64,000 bases of DNA from NCBI GenBank assembly GCA_032209605.1, contig JASFXZ010000028.1, forward strand, positions 4,226,941-4,290,940, given 5' to 3'. The first letter of the stretch is position 1. Each line of letters opens with the position of its first letter. A program made the translations under genes and the position numbers. The stretch is from Mactromeris polynyma. Taxonomy: Eukaryota; Mollusca; Bivalvia; Venerida; Mactridae. Below the pieces are notes generated by a model. That model saw only the letters and a program-made list of their open reading frames with translations, was not told the DNA's origin and ran no database searches. Positions 10,940 through 23,900 of the stretch are shown piece by piece.

Positions 10940-12218
10940 CCTTCGGGAAAACAACAATTCACTAAACATAAGGCACTTAAGGAGGTCAAAGGGCACACTT
11001 GTTAAGGAAAAGAGGAACAAGGAATGGCCCGGCAGACCACAAGGAACAACTAGGAGAATCAAAGTGGATAGTGAAGGAAGGGGGAGGGTGGATTAATGGA
11101 TGGAAAAGATCACAGGACAAGTCAAGACAACTGGCCGAAACTGGGCCGAAACAACCTGAACACTGTATAAAGTGACAGAATTGCACAGGGGAAAGGGAAA
11201 TACAAAAACATTCAAAACAGAAACAACAACCATATAGCGAATTACAGCCTTGGAACTGTCAGCAAAAACACTGGGGGTTTAAATCGATCTAACAGCTAGC
11301 TAACCTCACACTTAATCGCTATATGGTCCTGATTTCCAACATATATACATGAATTGACTAAGTAGGCAGTATCTAATCAATAAAAGCAACCGACCATCAC
11401 GCACATAACAACAGACACTGTAACTAATCCAGCACGAAGGAACAAGCAGCCTCAGTCTGACCTTGCTCCCAGTAACTAAACTAGTAACATAAGAATGTGA
11501 AACAACCCTAACATTTCAAATTAATAATGCAATTTAAAGTAAGGTCAACTCGATAATGTAGTTAATAAACAATTCTTAGACACCAGTGATAGGGAATTTA
11601 AAACTAAAAGAAATATGTCATTACATTGCCTCCGAAGAAGAAAATAGAAACCAAAAACTGTTTTTTATATAGCTCTGCTTCGCAGCACTGGTCATTATAG
11701 GGTTAATTCAATACATAGTCATATAATGACTTGGTATGGTGTTAGACCTGGTCAATATATTTCATACCTGACTTAGCTTCGCCTCATATGATTTGATTTC
11801 TACGACCTTGATCAGGTTACTAGATGACTATGTAATTATAATCGAGATGAGACTATTCATTGATACAAGCACTCCCGTTACCGGTATGGTGAACAATTGA
11901 TGTTTGGATCTTCTATGATTATACATTCAAAAATGAAGGTAACATTTCACCATGTCCGAAATGTGTATTAATCGAAAAAATGCTTGTTCTGACGCATTGT
12001 TTGCAATAGTTTCAGTTTGTTTCTAGTGTGGTTGTATAAGCCACAAAATTTGAAGGTATTTTCAATTGCCATTGTTGTCTGACATTGTTTATTTGTGTCT
12101 ATGAGAACTAAATGTTTGGTAAATTGTATTGTCTAATACGTACATGATTAGATTATATAAGAATGTTCCTTGCTGTTCACTTTGTTAAACTTTGTTGACT
12201 TCAACTCCTCCTTAGTTC
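10940..12218. other. Non-coding, no gene seen
   Basis: The stretch near 11240-11285 (GGAACTGTCAG ... GTTTAAA) resembles 60835-60905, suggesting a dispersed family. No coding content is recognised. Confidence 0.45.
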
Positions 12219-12366
12219 CTTAACATTCCTCTTCCTCCCGTAATAACATTCCTCTTCCTCCCGTAATAACATTCCTCTTCCTCCCGTAATAACATTCCTC
12301 TTCCTCCCGTTATAACATTCCTCTTCCTCCCGTAATAACATTCCGCTTCCTCCCGTAATAACATTG
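12219..12366. repeat. 23-bp minisatellite, about 6 copies
   Basis: Tandem unit TAATAACATTCCTCTTCCTC + CCG, with little divergence among copies. Confidence 0.9.
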
Positions 12367-14186
12367 CGCGACGTTAGCACTTTCAGTCCTGTGATTTATT
12401 TTTGGACATAAACGAAAAGTTAACCAATCCACGTCAAGGTTAACAAACGTTTTTCGGTTGAAGAGAATTTGGTTTAACGGCTAACGTAAGATTTGATTAG
12501 TTTACACAACGTTGTCATGCAAATAAATCTAGCAAAGCCATGTTTTAACGACTGCGCCAAAAAAAGGTTGAATATCAAGTTCATACAGACGCCACATTTG
12601 TCGACAAAACTATAAGCCACGTCTGATTTATGATCTGTTAATGGTGCATGCCGATAACTCGAGTATTGCTCTAGGATTATTCATAACCTGAAGAAATATG
12701 GATATGCGAGGTGTTCGTCTGTCACTCTGCAACAATTAATCAAGCGTCTGGGGTGACACTGAAGGTTAATCGCGTCAAGCTCCTGAATGATTCGGGGAAA
12801 TGGATTGTGTAATTGTGATTTACATTCCGCATAATTCTTCTTTTGTTACACATGAACTGATAATCACATTCATATTTATTATTCCCTCCTGACGAGGGAT
12901 AGTGATCCACCTAACGTTATATAGTCACGTGACCAGTTTACAGCTGATTTGTTTCGTGTTTCTCTGACTTCTAGGTGATAACGTTTTAACGTTTGTACTT
13001 GATATATTAACTTAATTAATTTGAGCTAATTTCACGCAGATCAACTTATTATTGTATAGACCAACGATTCGATTATCAAATCTGACACTAAAACATTACG
13101 CTTATTTACTAAGGAGGTATAAACGTTGCCATGTGTGATCTTAAAGTCAAACATTTCAACATGCCCCTATTTATGAAATTGTTAAGCGACAGCTAATCAT
13201 GAATTTGTAGTTCAAACTTACTGATCGGGTTCATAGTTCGTGTAATAAAGTTTCTAAACACAATGAAAAGTCAGCAATTATTTCAATATGCCACATGCTT
13301 ATAAATAGGTCTAAAACGGCGTTTGTAAGTCTCAGAATGCAACCTTGCTATTGGTCAATTTTAAGATTGTACTTTGAACCAACCAATCAGAAGCCCGAAT
13401 TTTGGGACTGGTTTCTATACTCGGATTTCTAACTTTACACTCAGATGTTTGCCACAGTCTATTTTATTTCAAATTTCGTTGCATTGAAGATATAGAATCT
13501 GATGTAGACGTTTTATTTAGATTTAAACCAACGTCGTTCGTATCTTTTATCCAAACATACAGTTCCTATACGAATACTGTTTACTAAAATACTTTTATAA
13601 GAAATCAATCTTTAAAAACTGACAGTTTTCTACAACCTTATCTGGATTTTGGGTTGTAAAACATTGAGTTATAGGACAGAATGAAGTAAGACATTTGAAC
13701 CAAATTGTATTAACGTGAAAATGTAATAATACCAATACATTAAGTGAATAATTAGTGAAGCATCTGAGCGTAGATTATGTGGTCTTTATTATCACGTGTA
13801 GTTTGCTGATAAACGATTTTCCGTGTATTTGTTTAAGCATAAAAATACGGCCAGACAATAGAGTTTCCCACATTGATATATTACTAATTAGTAAACCATT
13901 AGACACGCATTAGCGATCCAAGTGTAAACAATATTGTCTTAAATTTGTTTACGGTCTGTGAAATACTGTAGACGCACATTCACGTTTGGCAGATAAATTG
14001 TTTGTCTTAACAAAGTCATAAATTTCCTCGAAAGTGTTCTTAAATATTTACGTAATTACGGCTTCTTATAGAGTGCATACACATAAACACAGACGAGTTA
14101 TGCACGATGGTAATATCATATATATAATGTTCGATAGTTTGATAAATTGCTTCAATATATCACGACCGGATTATTTTTCGAGGTAA
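12367..14186. other. Non-coding; contains a dispersed repeat copy
   Basis: About 12405-12560 matches 57050-57195 in the same orientation (shared GCGTCAAGGTTA or a near variant, GAGAATTT, TAACGTAAGATTTGATT), a dispersed family. No gene is visible. Confidence 0.5.
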
Positions 14187-14310
14187 CTGTATAACATTGA
14201 TTTTGACCTACATTTTTCACCAACCAAATGTTGTCCTCGAAGCGGGCTGTTTAAAATCTGACCAATCATATTTTCACCCAAGAGGCACCAAATGGGGTTT
14301 TGGTTCACAC
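14187..14310. repeat. Dispersed repeat, related to 42489-42622
   Basis: Both copies begin CTGTATAACATTGATTTTGA and share CAAATGTTGT, AAGCG, GTTTAAA and AGAGGCACCAAA in the same order. Confidence 0.65.
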
Positions 14311-14599
14311 AAGAGGCACCAAACGGGATTTTCCTAAGATGTGCGAACATTATCAGTTGGATATTGCATCATCATTTTACGTCATCAAATTGTTTACAAA
14401 CCCAAAACGAGGCAGATTTCCCAAGGGTACGAATCTTATGAGAAAGCTTCCAGACGATCAAGATTACTGACCTTCAGTTTTTAAGCACACGTTTCATTGC
14501 AAAACATAAACAAATGTTGCTTCAGACTTTATAATGGTTTACTTCAATGTGTTTAACTAGGTTTTCAATGAAAACCAGGTTATTAGAATAGCGTATGTC

Positions 14600-14668
14600 G
14601 TTGGGCGGGCGGGCGGTTGGGCGGCTGGGCGGGCGGTCGGGCGGCTGGGCGGGCGGGCGGGCGGGCGT
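14600..14668 (+). repeat. G-rich GGGCGG simple repeat
   Basis: A run of GGGCGG/GGGCGGGC/GGGCTG hexamer variants with at least twelve G-triplets on the + strand. It lies inside a longer unit (about 14565-14780) beginning GAAAACCAGGTTATTAGAAT, which looks like a dispersed element. Confidence 0.8.
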
Positions 14669-14669
14669 C

Positions 14670-16132
14670 ACACTGGTGGTTTCCGGCGAATAACTTCAGT
14701 TCTGTTCATCGTATTGACATCAAACTTGGTGTATAGTAAGAACATGTGGAGAGCTCGTTTTAGTTTAAAATGAAAAAATATGTAAGTAAACTGTGTCCTG
14801 GATGTACTTGCAATGACTTTTCTGCTTAGGGGCACGAATCTACGAGAAAATAGCATATATTATAAAATTACCCTGATAAGACAGGTCCATGATTATATAC
14901 ATAGTATATGATATTGATTTTATAGACATTACATTATGAAACAAGGACATATCACGTTTGTTTTTCTTGGCTTGTTAATCGTCTGATGACAGCAATTGTG
15001 TTGACATTTGTCGTCGTCAAATTTCCGAGGGCGCATATTTTACCTGAAGGCTTATTTAGTAAATATAGGTGTTTAACGTCGGTTCAGATGGACATTATAC
15101 AAATGTACATGTAAAAGTGAAATTAAGTTCATTCATTGAACGTTTAAGGTAATCAGCTCTGACTGTCGTAAGGTTTAGCCCGTTTTATCAAACCATTGTT
15201 TATGCTACCAGTATATTTAATCATATTCGGTATATTCATCTCAAACCTTACTTTTCTCGATGGACGAATACTTAATATTATAGAGATCATACAATATTAA
15301 TTTGTACTCAACGTTCTGTGTAACCCCTCCATAGAAACACGCTTCGGGAGAATCAAATGTAGGCAGTTGTTGAAATAGTGTTGCTCTAGAGAGGTTAAGT
15401 CAACGGTATCTTTATCACGATGAAATATGATGTTGTTGAAGAGAGGTTCAAATGAGGGGCAATATGGAGATATTACACTATAGGTATTAAAGTGATATAT
15501 AGCTCAGTTATTGACTTTTCCCGATTTTTAAACAATTGAAATGATTTAGAGATCATGAGACATTGAATTATAATTTGATTAAAACTTGCATGTTCTTATT
15601 ATTCAATTTAATATGTGTAGTGCGTACATAGATGTCTGTTGGATGGTGGGCATACAATTACATGTATATGTACTTCCACTTTTGTCTGAGTAAACTGATA
15701 TAATTAGTTCCATCCTCGATGACAGTGCACCGAATGTATTGGTTATTTTTGCATGAATCATGTCAGCACTTTAATTGACATGTGAGATTTTTTTCTGGCG
15801 TTTAGGATTCCTATCTTCGTCAGATAACCGCAGTTCTCCAAACTAGAATGCTGCATTCCACGCGTAACAAGGATTGAACGAATACAGTATTTATTGCGAC
15901 AGAACATTACTATTGGTAGCAGTGTATCAGAGAACGTATCACGATCAACATTACCTGTCTGTCGTCTAGTTTGAAATCTCGAAAAACAGAAACTAGATTT
16001 TTAATTCCTGAATGCTTCATTCTCGGAGCAGATATAACATAAACCTTACGTTAGAGAATTAATTGTGTCTGAAACTTATTTATTATAGTTTATAGTCGAG
16101 AAAGTAGTTTACATTTCTTACATTCTGCAGAA
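14670..16132. other. Upstream region of the FABP gene
   Basis: No gene is visible. About 14870-14910 is the inverse of part of 61340-61375 (CCTGATAAGACAGGTCCATGA), a dispersed repeat. Just before the FABP start, TTATTATAGTTTATAG (about 16079-16095) could be a TATA-like element, and TTCTGCAG directly before AAATGG could instead be an intron end, so the transcription start is undecided. Confidence 0.4.
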
Positions 16133-16202
16133 ATGGCTAGTGTGATCGGAAAATGGAAAATCGAAAATTCTGATAATTTCGAGGAATATATGAAAGCTAT
16201 TG
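16133..16202 (+). CDS. FABP exon 1
   Basis: Starts with ATG in the context cagaaATGG and encodes residues 1-23 plus the first base of Gly24. Ends ATTG|gtaagt (phase 1). Confidence 0.93.
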
Positions 16203-19200
16203 GTAAGTACAAACTTAATGATGATGGCGTTTTTGTAACTAATTCTAAATGATTTAGTCATGACCCTTAACATTAAAATGATTTTCGAATTTCCTTTTAA
16301 CATAATACCTGTGTATTACTTATGTACAAAATAATTTAAGATATAATATTACCTGGATATATATTATTTATTTAAAATAATTGGATATGCGATGAGTAGG
16401 TTCTTGAGAAACTGACGCAAAACACGATTGGTCATTTACGGAAACGTATATTGACCCCTAGTTTATGAAATATAAAACTACGTTTACTACAGGATTTTTA
16501 ATGTATAAATCGAAATCACATGTACACGTTAAAGTAGACCTTATGCCTGTATTAAGCAGGTAACTAATTTTTCCTGACATCGTTCATGAATGAAATTATG
16601 GTAAAAAACAAGAGGTGTTTATCAAATACAGATTTATAAATAAACAGGAATGTATCACTTAAATGCTCTTCCGAAAATAGTAACAGTAGATCTAAACCGT
16701 TGATACAGACGAACAATAATTATTTGTAAGTATTTGAAAAATGTTTAATTAAATTATTCATAACATGTAAACTGTTTGTTATATGTAACACGTTGTGATG
16801 GTCGCTACACGTTTCCGTAATTATCATCATTTGTTATTTCCCTAGTACATGTAAAATATCGAAATGTTTACACGATGTTATTTCAAATAAAATGTAATAC
16901 GGGTGTTTACGAGTAAGTCATCTACATGTATGCCACGCAAGCAACAATAACTGTATGTATTAGTCTTGGATCTGTCTATTCGTCTCCCACATAGCATACA
17001 ATAACTGATGATAAGTATGTGACGTTTATGCGTCTCAAATTGAGATCTTTCCCAAGTTAAAATTCTTACATTTACAATAGATGGATATCATTATTTCCCA
17101 GTCATAATATGATGTTATTTCAAGCATATTTAGATGCTATCTGTAATCACAATGTGAATATTTGTTATCAAACATCCATTGTTTGGCAGACAAGCAGTAT
17201 GATATATATACAACATTGTGACTGGTATCTCAGGATGGGGCCGACCTTAAAATTTATTTGTTGACGGTACCCCGACCGAATAAATGAAATTGGCCCCGAC
17301 CGACTCTGGCTTTTGGCTTTTATGTGCTTTTCTGACTGCAGTATACACTGGAACCCTTGAAACCGGAAACCAATCACCCCTTCAATTCGGACAAGAATAA
17401 AGTCTCAATATTAATGTTCACATCTTGCGCACACCCTTTCGATGGAAGAGTTTAATACAGAGCACTGTGAGTATCAGAAGAAATGATGGTTGGTAAAGCT
17501 ACCGCAAACATAGATTTTTAAGAATGGCCTGGATTACAGATCTTTATTATGGGATAAAATTAGAAGCAAGATCAAACCTGTTTTTGTTACCATGAAGTAT
17601 TTCTACATAAATTTGCAGTGTGATAACTTTCTTATTACACCGACGAATACTGAAATACGGGTAATAAATCGTATTCGACTATTTTTGGTTAACAGTTATT
17701 AAATCTAATTGATGTATACATTTTCTCGCTGGTTATTGTTTGAGTAGCCATAAGTTCTTGTACTTATTACTAAGTACGAATTTTCTTAAAACGATGAAAA
17801 TCAGTTTTGGTGTATTCATCGCATGATTTTGAAAATTAATGTAATGAATTCAGTACTTTATGGAGACGAACTATAGCAGCAATCATTACTGTAAGATGAA
17901 CGGCTTCTCTAGACTAAGCCAAGCTGTTGGATCTGTGATTAATGAGAATGTCAGAAACATGATATATCCATGTACGAGTCTGTAACTATGGTAATAAACA
18001 GTCGCATTAGGCGTTAATAAAGTCTTATCAATCATTTAATAATAAATTTTATTATATAATATATAAATAAACGCTTTTTTGATTGGTCCAGGAATAAATT
18101 TGTTCGGGCCCGTACTATGCGATATTCACCAATTATCGCTGATATTTACTGGTTTATTTATAGCAACAGGGGAATTCCGGTAATGTTTCCTTAATGGCAG
18201 TCGGTTTCTTACGAGCGCCACGGAAACTGGCGTAGGTTGTGATATCTTGTTATTTTATTGTACATTTAAATACTCGGCTTATTGGTTTGGTATTCTGTAA
18301 TAACCAGTATTTGTTTTCAGACGGAAATGACGAAATTTATATTATAAAACAATATGGACGTTCCACGTATATAATGTTAAACTATATTTTCGGCTTTAAG
18401 AAATAAGGCCCTTTTTCGACAATATGTGAGTCTGTTTTAGTTATACCATACTAGCTTGACCAGTCACCATCACCAAAAGGACGATACGTGACATGTATTA
18501 TTATACCCGCATATTGATAAATTTACAGTATAGAATATAGAAAATAACTCTTGACGTCATATAACATACAGTTTTGAATTTCAGATATATTAATACAGGT
18601 ACATGTAATTTATAGCTTAAAATGTCGGGTTTTGTGTAATTATACTCCGTGTATGGTCATGTATATAATAATATGTATTCTTATACAATACAGTCATTTA
18701 TGAACGTCTTTCCTGGTAATATGACTTCCTAAGTTCGCGTATAGTTTTAAATAACAAGTTTATGTCTTAAATTGTAGTTTTTTTCTGATTTAGTGTCATG
18801 TGTTATGTACACAGGTAGTAACAGAAAATTAAATTGTAAGTGTCTCAGACAAATAGGCCATACAGTGCTTAAACACCTGAAACATTGTTCATCAGTTCTG
18901 CAGAAATCGTGGAAGAACATTTTTCACATTCTTAACTTCATTCACCTTCCAAACAAATCTCGTGAATCAATCGACTCCCTCAAGTTACCTCGTCACCTGG
19001 CTTACATTAGTTCGTAAGTTCATGAACGTACACTAACAGTGTAGAAGCTGTGTGTCTGATGTGATGATGATACATTACGGATGTTTTAGTAACCAACCAG
19101 TCTCTACAGGATTACGTGTATAATGGAAACATTCACATTGCACATTCATGCCGATCAGTAGCCAACACTTCCTGTACGTTATAAGACTAAATACAATTAA

Positions 19201-22200
19201 CAAAAGTTATAAGTACTCAGATAACATATTTAGGATATCGCAAATAAATATGAATACATGTATTTCAAATAGAAATTTCACACACAGAAAGTTCAATCTT
19301 CTTGAACCTGTTCTAAGGTGGATTGACTCAACATGGACACGATATGGACATATTTTGACTGGCAAACATTACCCAGTCAAACGGCGATCTCATGTACTCA
19401 ATGACCGATTGAGTTAATATGTGACTTTTTATTTCTGTGTGGTGTTATAAATTGGCTTGATTTTAATTAATTTGCTATATTTTGTGCTGAAAATAAGTAG
19501 AAACATTTGGTGCCTACAGACAGATCGAACTTTCTGTGTTTGAAATTTCTATTTGATATATTCAAATTTAATTGCAATATCCTAAATATGTCATCGGAGT
19601 ACTTATAACGTTTGTTAAGTGTATTTCATTACGTTAAATTTGCATGCATGTATTTCAGTTCATTGTAACATCCACTTTTGTGTCAATATACGCGTTTTGT
19701 TGTATACCTCAACGTAAATCTAGCACAAAGTATTACCTTTGTTATTGTTGATATAAGCTATTATTGTCTTATTATGATAATTGCATTAGTATTATAGTGC
19801 TGTTTTATTAACCGCGAACGTATGGATATATTGCATGGACCATTACAGCTCAACATAGGTGTATTGAAATGTTCGTGCTTGTCCGTAAGTTTGACTGAGA
19901 AAAAGCCGCGGTTTTGTTTTGATAAAAACGTTAACAAAACAGCAGTTTTAGTTTCACGCACAAGAACATTGCTTTACCTATATTGGCCTGGATCGGTCCT
20001 GAAAGTGCATACGTCTGTTCACGGCCAATCTAACAGCACTATTGACGTTACTAGAATGAGAATTATGATCAATTATTGTAACAAATATATCAGAATTATC
20101 ATTATTACTATTTTTTAAATATTTTGTATTATTTTCGATTATCATAATTGTTACTATCATTATTATTTTGACACTAAAATCCGATACAGTAAAACCTCAC
20201 TTAAAGACCACCTCAACAATAAGACCACCTCAACAATAAGACCACCTCAACAATAAGACCACCCCAACAATAAGACCACCCCAACAATAAGACCACCCCA
20301 ACAATAAGACCACCTCAACAATAAGACCACCTCAACAATAAGACCACCTCAACAATAAGACCACCTCAACAATAAGACCACCCCAACAATAAGACCACCC
20401 CAACAATAAGACCACCTCAACAATAAGACCACCTCGAAATTAAGAACACATTTTCAGTCCATTCTTACTGTTTTTCTCTTTATTCAACCTCGATATTAAG
20501 ACCAGTTAAATAAGACCAGTTGTCAAGGGTCCCAGTGGTGGTCTTATTATGAAGGTTTTACTGTATATACTCCCGTATCTCATAATCACAAAGAGATCTC
20601 AAAGAAATTGGCCAAAGGAAGATTCAGCACTCATTTGACATGTTCATACCTTTCACACACTCAAATTTCCTCTCCCAGACTTTTAATTGCAATCATAGAT
20701 GCAATGGTGAATAAAGAAGTCGCTACAGGTCTTCCGTACAATAATCTGTATAACGGACGAGCAAAAGTATTTATTTTTGTGTAGAAAACAATGAACCCTT
20801 TCAGTTGTAATTTACTGTTGAGGAGCGTATACTCGATGGAATAATTAAACCTCTTTTTCTAACATCTAACATCATTTATTATTCATGTTTACGATGTTGT
20901 AAGGTCATGACTGAACAGTGCTATCCATTACGTACATTCCACATGGAATATATGAGCATCTGGTTACTTCGTTCATTAATTCGGAAGCATTCCATTTGTC
21001 TGCCAGTACGCGGCTAGTTTCTCTAAGCTCTGTGAAATCTTACACGTCGCCTTGCTGTGATCAACGCCGCTAATATGGACGAAAAATATAATAACAACAG
21101 TAATCCATACAATGATAACAAGAATCATAAGAATGATAATAAAAACAATAATCATAAGAAAGATAATAACAATAATAATCATAAAAAAGATAATAACAAT
21201 AAAAATCATAAGAAAGATAACAATACAATAATCATAAGAAAGATAACAATACAATAATCATAAGAAAGATAATAACAATAATAATCATAAGAAAGATAAA
21301 AATACAATAATCATAAGAATGATAATAACAATAATAACCATAAGAAATATAATAACAATAATAATCATAAAAAATATAATAAAAACAATAATCACAAGAA
21401 AGATAATAAAAACAGTAATGATAAGAAATATAATAAAAACAATAATCATATGAATGATAATAACAATAATAATCATAAGAAATATAAAAATACAATAATC
21501 ATAAGAATGATAATAATAATAATAATCATAAGAAATATAATAACAATAATAATCATAAGAAAGATAATAAAAACAATAATCACAAGAAAGATAATAAAAA
21601 CAGTAATGATAAGAATGATAATAAAAACAATAATCATAAGAATGACAATAACAATAATAATCATAAGAAATATAATAACAATAATAATCATAAGAAAGAT
21701 AATAACAATAATAATCATAAGAATTCTCCCAGCTTTAGAAAATTATTTCTTTTTAATATTCGTCTTTGAGGATGAATGTCATAAGATACGTTATACCGTT
21801 GCTCTGGAGAGGTTAAACTGAAATGAGGTTACGGCAAAAATGACAATGTGGCTGAAGAAAGATTGTTGCTAAAAAGGGGCAGCAGCAACAAGGTTGCACC
21901 GTGTATAATTCGTCTTTTGAATTTTTCAGGAATTTGCGATGACAAGAGGGATACGGCGCACAAATTTCTGTCGACAGGCTCGAACATGACACAGGAGTAT
22001 AAAGCGGATGGTGACAACTGGACCATGACCACCACTACCGCTGCTGGGGAACGAGCATTCCCTTTCACTCTCGGGAAGGAAATGGATTCAATGACATTGG
22101 ATGGAAGAAACATTAAGGTAAGCGTGGGATGTTGTATGACGTCATATTGAAGGTATGCGCGGGATGTTGTATGACATCATAAGGTATGCGCGGGATGTTG

Positions 22201-23900
22201 TATGACGTCAAAATGAAGGTATGCGCGGGCTGTTGTATGATTGTTTAAACTGACCTAAGTATTACTTTGAATAAATAATGAAAACCACCATATCGACAAA
22301 CAAGAAACATATCATACTCACTACAAGATAAAATTATTTGTCAATGGTAACATGTTTAGTGACAAGTCTGCCTGTTTGAAGTATCCGATGTTTGCAAATG
22401 TCTACTTTCATTTGGTAAAGAAATGATATTTCTGTTTAACTTGTAAACATGCATTTACATGTAGATCTATTCACTTGACGTCGGTGCACGTTTTATAGAT
22501 GTGCTGATACAATACAATCTCTTCGGGGAAATGGCATTGTATAACTTTTTTAAAATATGCCGAACAATAGTTTTTAACTTAAGAAGAATTCCAGTCAGTT
22601 TTCACGTGCTGTTTGTAGGTAGTGTTTACAGTTGATGGTGACGCGCTAGTTGAGAAACAGAAAGGTGACGGTTTTGAATGTACTCACGTGAGAAAAGGGG
22701 ACGGAAATACTCTAACAATGGTAAGCATATTCACACCAATTCTGATGACGTCACCAATATGTGTGCACCATGTGCTCTTTTCTCAAATGATAACTGAGTC
22801 TACTTGTGGAAATCTTACCACCGTGATAGTTAGTAATTATTATGATAATTTGTGGAAGAGTGAACCATTGCCTTGTTACCAAGTGACCATGTAATTGCCA
22901 CGTGACCGTGTGGGAGACTTCCGGTGCAACACATTAAGCAAACGTATATAGCACTCACATGTTCATGCCGTGCGTTAGATCATATAAGGTAGACAAAGCT
23001 ATTCTGTCAATGACAGTGCAGATATCGCTTTGCCCAATTACTTGTCTAAGGACGTTTGTCTAAGGATTTCCAGTGAATGTATTGGTTTATTCAACCATGC
23101 TCAATAATTGCATTTGCTACTAGAATCTAATCCTATTATTGGTCAACTGAATACTTGGTTGACAAATGGAGACAGGTAATTGTTTTATAAAACTCGAAAT
23201 AAAGCTCTGTGTTTACATGCCTGCGTCTCATTGGAACAACAACAATTTGTTATGCGTTGAAAAAGTTTCAATGGTTTTCTGTTGTCGTGCCAATGAGTCC
23301 AAAATGAACGTGAACGGTGAGTGTGGTCTTATGTTTTTCCCTGTACGAGGTTTATTCGTGTACAATTAAAAAATCGGGGAATGTTGTTCCAAATGGGATT
23401 GCTTATTCCTTATGTTAAATGTAAAAGTTGGGAACAAATACCAAAACCCGATCGTCTAGAACTTGCATAACTTTCCAAAGCTTATTGTTGACATCGGCCA
23501 AATCTTGTTTGTTATGAAAAGTGGTATCGCTCTCTGTATTTTACCACTTCAACGACACATGTACAGCTTTATATTGTCTGTATACAAATTTTAGAACATT
23601 TGTTCACGTTAGGATGTACTAGACTCGAGTTTGCCGGTGGTGGTTCCAAAAATCAAGTGCTTGCTCCACTGAGCAGTGGTGGTTCTCAATGTTGTTGTTG
23701 CAATGAGACGCAGGAGTGTATAATGGAACAATGAATGCACGATTACCTCTAGCTGACGCATAATATCATCGTTCCCCTTCCTATTAATTGTCCCAGTTTG
23801 CAAATGAGAAATTGGAAGAGCAACTAAAATGCATTTATTGTCTTTTCAGACGCTTACCGGAGGTGGACAGACGTGTGTGCGTTCATTTTCAAAAGTTTAA
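16133..23900 (+). CDS. Fatty-acid-binding protein, cytosolic lipocalin family, 4 exons
   Basis: Coding exons are 16133-16202, 21930-22117, 22619-22720 and 23850-23900 (411 nt, 136 aa plus stop). Seen: residues 6-23, GKWKIENSDNFEEYMKAI, fit the cytosolic FABP signature at the first beta strand. Arg111 and Arg131 are 20 residues apart, as are the two fatty-acid carboxylate-binding arginines in this family; the usual Tyr two residues after the second Arg is Phe133 here. Known: FABP genes have four exons with this phase pattern (1, 0, 0) and a third exon of 102 bp, exactly as here. The protein should be a small beta-barrel carrier of fatty acids or other lipids in the cytosol, without a signal peptide. 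The subtype is not assignable. The first intron is 5.7 kb. A candidate poly(A) signal AATAAA lies at 24761-24766. The gene converges on the P4HA-like gene. Confidence 0.93.
19180..19640. repeat. Inverted-repeat element with ~95-bp arms
   Basis: The left arm about 19199-19293 and right arm about 19523-19618 are imperfect inverses (shared ATATTTAGGATAT, CAAATAGAAATTTCA, ACAGAAAGTTC). Weaker complementarity continues outward. The 230-bp core has no coding content that I recognise. It could be a MITE or a fold-back element. Confidence 0.7.
20187..20563 (+). mobile_element. pogo-like MITE (family A) with expanded internal repeat
   Basis: Ends are CAGTAAAACCTCACTTAAAG on the left and the approximate inverse GAAGGTTTTACTG on the right, flanked by TA on both sides, the target duplication of Tc1/mariner/pogo elements. 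The second copy at 54643-54819 lacks the internal expansion. No transposase is encoded. Confidence 0.8.
20213..20443. repeat. 17-bp minisatellite inside MITE
   Basis: About 13 tandem copies of AATAAGACCACCTCAAC with a T/C variant (CACCTC versus CACCCC). The unit matches the MITE's own subterminal sequence. Confidence 0.9.
21076..21725. repeat. 27-bp AT-rich minisatellite
   Basis: About 24 copies of a unit containing CATAAGAAAGATAATAACAA followed by TAATAAT. Since 27 is a multiple of three, both strands carry long low-complexity frames (Ile/Asn/Lys-rich) that are not genes. Confidence 0.9.
21930..22117 (+). CDS. FABP exon 2
   Basis: Acceptor atttttcag, donor AAG|gtaagc (phase 0). Encodes Gly24 to Lys86, including KFLSTGSNMTQEYKADGDNW and FPFTLGKEMDSMTLDGR, aligned with strands B to E of the family. 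The donor is the first of a four-fold tandem repeat. Confidence 0.93.
22115..22242 (+). repeat. Tandem quadruplication of the FABP exon 2 splice donor
   Basis: A 31-35-bp unit beginning AAGGTA(A/T)GCG(T/C)GGG and including TGTTGTATGA is repeated four times. The GT dinucleotides fall at 22118, 22153, 22184 and 22219, each in the context AAG|gtaagcg or AAG|gtatgcg. Reading past the first donor meets TGA at 22148-22150, so use of any later donor would truncate the protein. Confidence 0.9.
22619..22720 (+). CDS. FABP exon 3
   Basis: Acceptor gctgtttgtag, donor ATG|gtaagc. The exon is exactly 102 bp and encodes VVFTVDGDALVEKQKGDGFE then CTHVRKGDGNTLTM, which includes Arg111. Confidence 0.94.
23850..23900 (+). 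CDS. FABP exon 4 with stop
   Basis: Acceptor tgtcttttcag. Encodes TLTGGGQTCVRSFSKV and TAA, the C-terminal strand carrying Arg131. Confidence 0.94.
   Translation, partial: TLTGGGQTCVRSFSKV

Larger units (their letters stand above)
16203..21929 (+). other. FABP intron 1 (5.7 kb)
   Basis: Begins gtaagt and ends gaatttttcag. It holds an inverted-repeat element (19180-19640), a pogo-like MITE with an internal minisatellite (20187-20563) and a 27-bp AT-rich array (21076-21725). About 17236-17390 and 26250-26340 both contain a CCCCGACCGA-type motif and may be another dispersed family. No additional exon was recognised. Confidence 0.75.

Noticed and set aside
21232..21821. Hydrophobic 'membrane protein' frames rich in Ile/Met/Phe
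   Set aside because: Artefacts of the 27-bp AT-rich array in FABP intron 1.
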